From Aureococcus anophagefferens (taxonomy: Eukaryota; Sar; Pelagophyceae; Pelagomonadales; Pelagomonadaceae), in the NCBI RefSeq assembly GCF_000186865.1, contig NW_008705607.1, forward strand, positions 91,238 to 103,114: DNA of 11,877 bases. The letters are read 5' to 3'. Under the pieces are notes generated by a model. It made no database searches. It was not told where the DNA came from and was given only the letters and a program-made list of their open reading frames with translations. This document shows positions 1 to 6,667 of this stretch, piece by piece. A program made the position numbers and the translations under genes. Every line of letters starts with the position of its first letter. Within the stretch, counting starts at the first letter, position 1.

Positions 1-140
1 GAGCCGCGGTCCGAGAGAGCGTTCGAGGCGTCTCGCCGCGGTCCGAGAGAGCGTTCGAGGCGTCTCGCCGCGGTCCGAGAGAGCGTTCGAGGCGTCTCGC
101 CGCGGTCCGAGAGAGCGTTCGAGGACACACACACACTTAG
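1..140 (+). repeat. 32-bp tandem repeat inside the 3' end of a probable MCM4 intron
   Basis: A 32-bp unit beginning CCGCGGTCCGAGAGAGCG starts at 4, 36, 68 and 100. Three copies are complete, and the fourth diverges after about 25 bases, near 124. A short CA run (about 125-135) and TTAG at 137-140 follow. I read 1-140 as the end of an intron with acceptor AG at 139-140. The in-frame codons from 141 to the first ATG at 159 encode VNVETV, and together with the following residues they align with the conserved MCM4 stretch that begins VNV and ends in an FxRFxxxF pattern. The array runs off the left edge, so its full copy number is unknown. The alternative is that it is 5' UTR or promoter and translation starts at 159, since TAG at 138-140 is in frame with that ATG. 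Confidence 0.75.
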
Positions 141-2788
141 GTCAACGTCGAGACCGTCATGGACGACTTCTCGCGCTTCGTGCGCCAGTTCAAGCCGCGG
201 CGCGAGCAGGACGCGGACGAGGAGCCCGCGGAGCCCTACTACGTCCGCGCGCTGCGGGCCGCGGCGGCCAACGGCACGGCGCTCGACATCAACTGCCGCC
301 ACCTCCACACGCACTCCAAGGACCTGTACACGCAGCTCGTGCGCTACCCGCAGGAGGTCGTGCCGATCATGGACCTCGTCATCACCGAGGAGCTCGAGCG
401 CCTCAAGCTCGAGGCGGCGCTGGACGCGGTCGACGACGAGGGCGACGCCTACGGCCCGCCGCCGCGCGTCCAGGTGCGGCCCTACAATTTGCGCGAGGTC
501 CACGATCTGCGGGACCTCGACCCCGAGAACATCGACCAGCTCGTCGCCGTCGCGGGCAGTGTGGAAACCAAATCTTCAACCCGACTTCAATGTGAGCGTA
601 TGCGACAGTTTCGACGCGAGCTCTTCGGCCGTGCTTCGAGAACTCGACGAGAGCGATCGATTCGTCCAAAAATCAGCCGAATCGACTTCGATGTGACCGA
701 GATAGAGAGGTTTGAAGTTTGGTCAGGACCACCCAAACCAGTGGTTGATTTCGGCACAGGTCGCGGGCATGGTCACGCGGACGAGCTCCATCATCCCGGA
801 CCTCAAGCAGGCCCACTACCGCTGCGTCGTCTGCGGCGGCGGCGTCGACGCCTTGATCGACCGCGGCACCGTCGACGAGCCGACCAAGTGCGCGCGGTCC
901 GGGTGCTTGGCCAAGGGCGCGATGGAGCTCGTCCACAACCGCTGCGTCTTCACGGACAAGCAGGTCGTGCGCCTCCAGGAGGCGCCCTCGTCCATCCCCG
1001 AGGGCGAGACGCCCCACACGACGACGCTCTTCGCCTTCGACGACTTGGTCGACGCGGTGCGGCCCGGCGACCGCGTCGAGATCACGGGCATCTTCCGCGC
1101 GATCCCGCGGCGCGTGAACCCGCGCGTGACGACGGTGCAGTGCCTCTTCCGCACCTACGTCGACGCCATCCACTTCCGGAAGAAGGGCGACGAGCGCGAC
1201 GACATCGTCGACGTCATCAAGACCGAGGACGACACGACGAACTTCGGGTCCGAGAAGACGGAGGCCATCCTCGACTTCGCGCGCGACGGCAAGGCCTACG
1301 ACAAGCTCGCGGCGTCCCTCGCGCCCTCCATCCACGGTTTGGAGGACGTGAAGCGCGGCGTGCTCTGCATGCTCTTCGGCGGCTGCGCGCGCGCGCGCGA
1401 GGTCCGCGGCGCCGCCGGCGCCGCGCCGCGCGACGGCCAGAACCGCAAGGACGGCGCGGGCGGCGTCCCCGGCGCGCGGAGCCGCGGCGACATCAACGTG
1501 CTCATGTGCGGCGACCCGGGCACGTCGAAATCGCAGCTCCTGGGCTACGTGCACAAGATCGCGCCGCGCGGCGTCTACACGTCCGGCAAGGGCTCGTCGG
1601 CCGTCGGCCTCACGGCGTCGGTGCAGCGCGACCCGGAGACGAAGGAGCTGGTCATGGAGAGCGGCGCCGTCGTCCTCAGCGACCTGGGGGTCTGCTGCAT
1701 CGACGAGTTCGACAAGATGTCCGACGCGACGCGCGCGGTGCTCCACGAGGCCATGGAGCAGCAGACGATCTCGCTGGCCAAGGCGGGCATCGTCGCGACG
1801 CTCAACGCGCGCGCGTCCATCTTCGCGTCCGCGAACCCCGTCGACAGCCGCTACAACCCCAAACTCAGCGTCGTCGAGAACATCCAGCTGCCGCCGACGC
1901 TGTTGAGCCGCTTCGACCTCATCTACCTCATCCTCGACCACCCGGACAAGGACAAGGACCGGCGCCTCGCCAAGCACATCGTCGCGCTCTACGCCGAGGA
2001 CGCGGACGACCGGCCGCGCGCGCACGCCGTCGACGAGCGCTTCGTCCGCGACTACATCTCCTACGCGCGCGCCAAGGTGCACCCGGAGCTCTCCGACGAG
2101 GCGCGCGACGAGCTCATCGACGCCTACGTGCGCATGCGCGGCGGCGGCTCGTCGCGGCCGAACCGGGGCCGGTCCATCACCGCGACGCCGCGCCAGCTCG
2201 AGGCTGCGTGGAAACCAACCACTGGTTTGGGGGGTCCCGACCAAACTCTAGCTCGGTCACATCGAAGTCGATTCGGCTGATTTTTGGACGAATCGATCGC
2301 TCTCGTCGGGTTCTCGAAGCACAGCCGAAGAGCTTGTGTCGAACCGTTCGATTACGCGCACATTGAAGAAGATTTGATGTCCACGCAGGCTCGAGGGCAT
2401 GATCCGCATCGCCGAGTCGCTCGCGCGCATGCGCCTCGAGACCGTGGTCACGCGCGAGGACGTCCTCGAGGCCGTGCGCCTCATGCAGGTCGCGACGCTC
2501 GCCGCGGCGACGGACGCGACGACGGGCCTCATCGACATGGACGCGATCAACACGGGCTCCTCGGCGCTCGACCGCGAGCTCCTCCGGTCCATGTGCGCCG
2601 AGCTCCGCGTCCTCGTCGACGGCCACCCGCGGGGCACGCCCGTCGACGTCGGCGCGCTCCGGGACCAGATGGCCGCCCAGTCCGACGCGGAGCTCGACCA
2701 GCAGCTCTTCTTCAAGGCGCTCCAGACCCTCGCGGCCGACGACGTCGTCACGATCAACGAGCGCGCGGGCACCGTCATCCGCCGCTGA
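141..2788 (+). CDS. MCM4: DNA replication licensing factor MCM4 (replicative helicase subunit), 5'-partial, three exons visible
   Basis: MCM4 is one of six AAA+ subunits of the MCM2-7 ring, which is loaded at origins and unwinds DNA in the CMG helicase in the nucleus. Exons are 141-548, 760-2195 and 2389-2788, giving 747 codons plus stop. Visible parts: the N-terminal MCM domain, with LYTQLVRYPQEVVPI at about 330-370; a C4 zinc finger with cysteine pairs CVVC at 823-834 and codons 889 and 904; the MCM4-type HNRCVFTDKQ stretch; Walker A GDPGTSKS at 1510; Walker B CCIDEFDKM at about 1693; the arginine finger LLSRFD at about 1900; and a C-terminal winged-helix region in exon 3. The HNRC...DKQ...LQE and PHT stretches and the SRFDLIYLILD region fit MCM4 rather than its paralogues. 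The usual ~150-residue Ser/Thr-rich N-terminal tail, the target of DDK kinase, is absent and probably lies in exons left of the window. Residues between the LFGG motif and Walker A include an unusual low-complexity Ala/Gly/Arg insert (about 1384-1480). Confidence 0.95.
549..759 (+). mobile_element. Introner element forming MCM4 intron A (GT-AG, forward)
   Basis: This 211-nt intron is a short non-autonomous DNA transposon of about 203 bp plus one copy of its target duplication. The 8-bp duplication GTCGCGGG lies at 549-556 and again at 760-767. The element begins CAGTGTGGAAACC and ends GATTTCGGCACAG, giving imperfect terminal inverted repeats. The reading frame fixes the splice: donor GT at 549-550 is the start of the target duplication, and acceptor AG at 758-759 is the end of the element. 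Exon phase is 0/0 and splicing restores an uninterrupted MCM4 sequence (IDQLVAVAGMVTR). A TCGATTCG/CGAATCGA stem (657-664 with 678-685) lies inside. It has no open frame of its own and is visibly less GC-rich than the flanking exons. It is close to the element at 5758-5966 and the reverse complement of the one at 2196-2388. Confidence 0.92.
2196..2388 (-). mobile_element. Introner element forming MCM4 intron B (GC-AG, reverse orientation)
   Basis: This is the same element family inserted in reverse: the reverse complement of 2204-2388 matches the other two copies. The 8-bp target duplication GCTCGAGG is at 2196-2203 and 2389-2396. The termini are a perfect 9-bp inverted repeat, CTGCGTGGA...TCCACGCAG. 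Scarless removal (intron 2196-2388, 193 nt) gives TPRQLEGMIRIAE, which matches the MCM4 family without gaps, but the donor dinucleotide is then GC, not GT. Starting the intron at 2203 and ending at 2395 gives the same mRNA, also GC-AG. A GT-AG alternative, donor 2209-2210 with acceptor 2394-2395, stays in frame but inserts two alanines. The element is about 185 bp and lacks two short segments present in the forward copies. Confidence 0.9.
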
Positions 2789-4140
2789 AAGCCCGCACCA
2801 AGGCGGGCGAGGGGGAGGCGTAACGCGCGTGTCCAGCTATTGCCGCGGGCATCCTACCGCAGGGCGGTAGTGCGTCTGTAGCCTGAGTCGACTCGGAGGA
2901 GTTCATAACCGCACGCGGCACATTAACACCGGTCGACTAGACGGTCGACGACATGACAATTTCGGCACAACGGCCCGCGCGCGGGGCGGGGGGCGCGGCG
3001 GCTGGGCGGCGCGTCCGCCTTGGGGCCTTTAAAATGGCTCGGTCATCGCGCCGACGACGCCGAGGGCGCGTTCGCGTTCGACGGCACGATCTGCGAACGG
3101 GGGGTTTCGCCGCGGGACCGCGGCGCGGGACGCGGCGCGACGCGCGTCGATGAGGTCGATCTGGACCCAGGCGCAGACTTTGTTGTCCGGCGCGATGACG
3201 TGGCCGTAGTAGTCTGCGGGCGCGCGCGGGTCGCGTCGTCGCGCGACCCGCGGAAATATCTTTCGCTCCCGACGGACGCCGCGCGACGCGCTCTCCCAGT
3301 TATCGAAGGCGCCGCCGCACGCCTGCGTCGGGAGGGCGCCTCGGCGGACGTGCGCGCCAGCCGCCGCGGCCGCGGGCGGCGGCGGGCGCCCGGTGTCGCG
3401 CGCGGCGGACCCGGCGCCGCGAGGCCCGCGGCGGCCCGCGGCGGCCGCGCGGCCGCCGGCGCGCGCCGCCGGGGCGCGCCGACGCATCGAGGACGCCGGC
3501 GGGACGCGCGGGGCACTCGAGCTGCCCGGACGGCAGCGTTACGGGCGGCAGCGACGCGCGTGTCACGCGCGGGCTCACGATCTTGGCCGAGCTCTCGACG
3601 ATCACCGGCGGCGTCGGGGCCTGTCGAGCGATTGCTACGACGAGTTCTGGCGATGAACGGTGCGCACCGTGTTCGAGCCCACCACGTTCGTCGCCTCCAT
3701 CCCGAGCGAGCCCAAGCCTGCGCTACGAGCGCATGCTTGACGCCGATCAATCGAGACAGGCGTCGGAGAGCCAGCTTCAGCAAGCCTTCAACCAAACTGT
3801 CGACGCGCGGCCTTTGTGGTGCCAGGGCGTCGGCCGCGGCGCGAAAGTGACGTCGTTCGCACAGCGACGTACGCCGCCGCGGTGCGCTGAAGAGTGGCGT
3901 CCATCGCCGCCGCGGCGCGACGCGCGGCGCGCGCGATGTGGTACGCGAAGAAACTTCGAAGCGACGCGCTGGACGCGTCCCGTCGTGTTGGCGACTTGTA
4001 ACGGAGAAGTGCGACACGCGCTGCGCCGGGCGGCGGCGACGCCGGCGCGCGCCGGCCACCTCCAGTTCGCCGGGGTCGATTTCAAAGTCCGGGAGAGCAC
4101 CTCGACGAGAGCCGCCGGCCGCGCTCGCGCCGACACGCCA
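2789..4140. other. Long intergenic stretch between MCM4 and the Dpb4-like gene, no confident gene
   Basis: No complete gene is recognisable. A perfect 7-bp stem with a 3-nt loop (CTACCGC AGG GCGGTAG, 2854-2870) sits 65 nt after the MCM4 stop. It is followed by a 10-bp palindrome, GAGTCGACTC, at 2885-2894, and two copies of CGGTCGAC near 2930 and 2943. TTTAAAA at 3028-3034 is AT-rich in an otherwise GC-rich tract. Many frames are open on both strands because stops are rare at this base composition. The only piece with protein-like content and strong third-position GC is on the minus strand around 3130-3310 (listed separately). The rest, including 3311-4140, shows Arg/Ala-rich translations typical of non-coding GC-rich DNA. 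It should also hold the promoter and 5' UTR of the gene at 4141. Confidence 0.5.
3130..3310 (-). pseudogene. Possible decayed coding fragment (minus strand), F5/8C- or lectin-like motif
   Basis: Read on the minus strand, this stretch encodes AFDNWES and, further on, YYGHVIAPDN followed by CAWVQIDLIDARR. Nearly every codon in the second part ends in G or C, as in the real genes of this window. The WVQIDL pattern resembles the core strand of F5/8 type C (discoidin) carbohydrate-binding domains (typically W-hydrophobic-Q-hydrophobic-D-L), but the fragment is far shorter than the ~150-residue domain. The open frame continues from 3487 down to TAA at 3029-3031, but the translation beyond about 3120 becomes Arg/Ala-rich and loses codon bias. 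It may be a gene relic, or one exon of an unrecognised split gene. The family assignment is a guess from one motif. Confidence 0.28.
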
Positions 4141-4764
4141 ATGGAGAACGCCCCGCCCGGCACGGAGGTCGTCCTCGAGACGCCGCCCGTCGCCGCCGCC
4201 GCGGCGACCGTCGACTTCGAGCCGCCGGCGGCGTGCATCAACCGCATCGTCAAGGCGGCCCTGCCCGACAGCACGCAGGTGACGCGCGAGGCGAAGACGG
4301 CCTTCGCCAAGGCCGCGGGCATCTTCATCATCTACCTGACGACCTGCGCCAACGACGTCTGCAAGGACAAGAAGCGCCAGACCGTGTCCGCGGCCGACGT
4401 GCTCCAGGCGTTCGCGGAGTTGGAGCTCGAGGAGATGAAGGACACGCTCCAGGACTTCCTGGCCCACTTCCGCCAGGCCGAGGGCACGAAGCGCAAGGAC
4501 AAGGGCGACGCGGCGCCGCCGAAGAAGGCGCCCAAGCTCGAGGCCGGCGCGCCCGCGGCGATCGCCCAGGGCGGCGCCGCCGCCGCCGCCGCGCCGCCCG
4601 CGGCCGACGCGGGCGCCGACGACGACGCCGAGGCGCCGGACGACGACGACGAGGAGCAGGAGGAGCTCGTCGACGAGGAGGAGATCCGCGAGATGGAGCT
4701 GATGAGCGGCGTCAACCACTCGGACGACGACGAGGAGGACGACGACGACGACGGGCCCGAGTAG
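4141..4764 (+). CDS. Dpb4/POLE3-like histone-fold subunit (DNA polymerase epsilon / CHRAC)
   Basis: 207 residues from ATG 4141 to TAG 4762. A histone fold spans about residues 30-117: it starts with INRIVKAALPD, continues through the helix containing REAKTAFAKAAGIFI, then TCANDVCKDKKRQTVSAADV, and closes with LQDFLAHFRQ. This is the layout of POLE3 (CHRAC17) and yeast Dpb4, which pair with a second histone-fold subunit, bind DNA in the polymerase epsilon holoenzyme, and in animals and yeast also serve ISWI-type remodelling complexes. After the fold come a Lys-rich linker (about 120-140), an Ala/Pro-rich spacer, and a strongly acidic Asp/Glu tail (about 160-207), also typical of POLE3. The start is chosen because the frame upstream turns Arg/Ala-rich and non-homologous. 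The gene is intronless. NF-YB is a related fold, but the conserved ALPD and TCAN positions and the acidic tail favour Dpb4. Confidence 0.9.
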   Translation: MENAPPGTEVVLETPPVAAAAATVDFEPPAACINRIVKAALPDSTQVTREAKTAFAKAAGIFIIYLTTCANDVCKDKKRQTVSAADVLQAFAELELEEMKDTLQDFLAHFRQAEGTKRKDKGDAAPPKKAPKLEAGAPAAIAQGGAAAAAAPPAADAGADDDAEAPDDDDEEQEELVDEEEIREMELMSGVNHSDDDEEDDDDDGPE

Positions 4765-5142
4765 GGGGTGTGGTAAGAGCGCGCTCCTCTCGATTTCGCG
4801 GGCGAGCAGCGAGTCCCCTCGTAGGGGGGCTGTAGGGGTGTGGAGCTCTGCCCTTCCTCGCCCGGAGAGGAGTTCGGTGCTCCTTCCTCCGAGTCGACAG
4901 ACGGAGTTCCCGCGTGCCCGGGTCCCGGCTCGCCGAGACGCCGCGCGTCGCAGAGCCGCGCCGAGGCGAAGACGACACGCGTGCCTGGGGAGGGAGGTCG
5001 TGGCGCCTCGTCCGTCGCACCTTTGGAGGCGCGTCGAAGAACTGCAAGCCGACAGCATGTTGCTTTGTTGCAGCGTTCACCGGTTGCCAGCAACAAGCGA
5101 TAGAAGCGCCGAAGCGCCGTCGCAGGCAAGCCAACGACGACG
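4765..5142. other. Intergenic region with 5' UTR/promoter of YTM1
   Basis: This 378-nt gap has no supported gene. It should hold the 3' end of the Dpb4-like transcript and the promoter and leader of YTM1. GGGGTGTG-type G-runs occur near 4765 and 4830. An imperfect hairpin, GCTTTGTTGC at 5062-5071 with GCAACAAGC at 5090-5098 (one bulged base), lies about 45 nt before the YTM1 ATG. No TATA box is evident. Confidence 0.5.
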
Positions 5143-6545
5143 ATGGCCGACGAGCAGGAGGTGCGCGTGCGGTTCACGACGCGGCAGGCGGCGATCGCCT
5201 GCGGCGACGCCGTGCTCGGGCTGCCGAGCTCCGCGGAGCCGGCGCAGCTGTGCGACGTCGTCAACAAGCTACTGTCGCGGAGCGGGTCGCGCGCGCTGGC
5301 GCTCGAGTTCCTCTGGGCCGGCAAGCTCGTGCAGACCTCGCTCCTGAAGCACGCGGCGCTCCACGGCGCGTCCCTCGAGAAGGTCGCGGACATCGAGTAC
5401 TTCGTGTCGGTGCCCGCGCCGAGCTACGGCGGCGCCGCGCCGACGGAGAACGACGAGTGGCTCGCGGCGCTCTGCGCGGCGCCCGGCGGCGGCGTGCTCG
5501 CGGGGAGCTACGGCGGCGGCGTCTACGGCGAAAACGGCGCGACGCTCGCGGAGAACGCGCACGACGGCGCGGTGACGTGCGTCGCCGCGGCGGGCGGCCT
5601 CGTCGCGACGGGCGGCAAGGACGCGGCCGTGCGGTGCTGGCGGGCGAGCGCGGCGGGGCCCCTCGCGCCCTGCTTCGCGGGCGACGCCCACGGCCACGCC
5701 GTGGACAGCGTCTGCGTCGCCGGCGATGTGGTCGCGTCGGGCGACTGGGGCGGCATGGTCTTCCTCCGTGTGGATCAAATCTTCAACCCGACGTCAATGT
5801 GCGCGTAATCGAACGGTTTGGACCAGACTCTTTCGCTGTGCTTCGAGAACTCGACGAGAGCAATCGATTCGTCCAAAAATCAGCCGAATCGACTTCGATG
5901 TGACCGAGCTAGAGATTTCTGAAGTTTGGCCCCGACGTCCCAGCTCACTGGTTGATTTCCACACAGGTCTTCCTCTGGCGGCCCGGCGCCTCCGGCGACG
6001 AGCCGGCGCCGAAGCGGGCGCGCACGGACGCGGCGGCCGCCGCGGGCCCCGTGCTCACGCACAAGGCCCACGCGCAGTGCGTCTCGGGCCTCGCGCACGC
6101 CGCGGGCCGGCTCTGGAGTGTGGGCTGGGACCGCGCGGCCAAGGTCTTCGACCTCGCGACGCTCGACCCGGTCCACAGCGCCAACGCCTCCGTCGCCCTC
6201 ACCTGCGTCGCGCACGCCGAGGCGCTCGGCGTCGCGGCCGCGGGCGCGCACGACGGCTCCGTGCGATTGTACGACGCGCGGTGCGCGCCCGCGGCGGCCA
6301 TGGCCCGCGTCCTCCGCAACCACAAGCACCAGGCCGTCGGCGCCGTCGCCTGGAGCCCGGCCGGCGACCACCGCCTCGCGTCCTGCGCCCAGGACGGCCG
6401 CGTGAACGTCTGGGACGTCCGCGGCGACGCGCCGCTCGCCGCGCTCGACGCGCCGGACCTGTCCAAGTGCCTCGGGCTCGCCTGGACCGAGGCGGGCCTC
6501 TTCGTCGGCGGCGACGACCCGCGCGTCCACAAGTTTAACGTGTAA
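5143..6545 (+). CDS. YTM1: Ribosome biogenesis protein YTM1/WDR12 (PeBoW complex), two exons
   Basis: Exons 5143-5757 and 5967-6545 join in phase 0 to give 397 residues. Human WDR12 is about 420 and yeast Ytm1 about 460, so this is compact. The N-terminal NLE (ubiquitin-like) domain is clear at about residues 4-90: VRVRFTTRQ, a helix ending VVNKLL, then LEFLWAGKLVQTSL and EKVADIEYFV. In the family this domain binds the MIDAS domain of the AAA+ ATPase Rea1/Midasin. WD40 repeats follow, for example GLVATGGKDAAVRCW, VASGDWGGMVFLW (spanning the splice), RLWSVGWDRAAKVFD, GAHDGSVRLYD and RLASCAQDGRVNVWD. The protein is expected to act in the nucleolus with BOP1/Erb1 and PES1/Nop7 in 60S maturation. 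A basic PKRAR stretch just after the junction may be a nuclear signal. The start ATG lies in the context GACGATGG. Confidence 0.93.
5758..5966 (+). mobile_element. Introner element forming the YTM1 intron (GT-AG, forward)
   Basis: A 209-nt intron made of a 201-bp element (5766-5966) plus one copy of the 8-bp target duplication GTCTTCCT, present at 5758-5765 and 5967-5974. The element begins CCGTGTGGATCAAATC and ends GATTTCCACACAG, so the inverted ends are nearly matched. The frame fixes donor GT at 5758 (the first two bases of the duplication) and acceptor AG at 5965-5966. Splicing restores the WD-repeat strand GGMVFLW exactly. Without splicing, the frame meets TAA at 5806-5808 inside the element. 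Its interior is almost identical to 549-759, for example GTGCTTCGAGAACTCGACGA and CCAAAAATCAGCCGAATCGA. Confidence 0.93.
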
Positions 6546-6566
6546 AGTGGGCGCCGCGCTCCGCCT

Positions 6567-6586
6567 GCTGTTGTTGTTGTTGTTGT
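6567..6586 (+). repeat. TTG/GTT trinucleotide microsatellite
   Basis: A run of about five TTG units ends in GTAAG, between the YTM1 stop (6543-6545) and the WcbI-domain ATG. A complementary CAA-rich stretch (AACAGCAACAACAACG, about 6766-6781) lies inside the downstream gene and encodes an Asn-rich patch, so the two could base-pair in RNA. Confidence 0.8.
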
Positions 6587-6667
6587 AAGAGCTTGTTCCG
6601 GAGCTCCGACGCGATCCAGTGGACGGCTCGCGGCACTGCACTTGCACTGCACGAGCTGCGTGAGAGC

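Noticed and set aside
1..124. CRISPR-like array
   Set aside because: The 32-bp units are directly tandem with no unique spacers. This is a minisatellite in a eukaryotic intron.
561..759. Alternative intron A donor GTGGAA at 561, inside the element
   Set aside because: It is in frame but would insert VAGS into a gap-free conserved MCM4 strand. Scarless GT at 549 fits better. It is kept in mind only as a minor isoform.
673..2244. Long minus-strand open frame (523 codons) across MCM4
   Set aside because: Antisense shadow of a clearly identified gene; low-complexity Arg/Val/Asp-rich translation with no recognisable motif.
159..2366. A single 735-residue open frame starting at the MCM4 ATG
   Set aside because: It is correct only to 548. 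Reading through the introner shifts the frame, and the rest is an Arg/Pro-rich shadow of MCM4 exon 2 that stays open because stops are rare at this GC content.
3583..4140. N-terminal extension of the Dpb4-like protein
   Set aside because: The frame is open upstream but Arg/Ala-rich and unlike the family. ATG 4141 sits the usual ~30 residues before the histone fold.
3043..5058. 671-codon minus-strand open frame
   Set aside because: It crosses the Dpb4-like gene antisense and is Arg/Ala/Leu-rich throughout. Only the separate 3130-3310 patch, in another minus-strand frame, looked protein-like.
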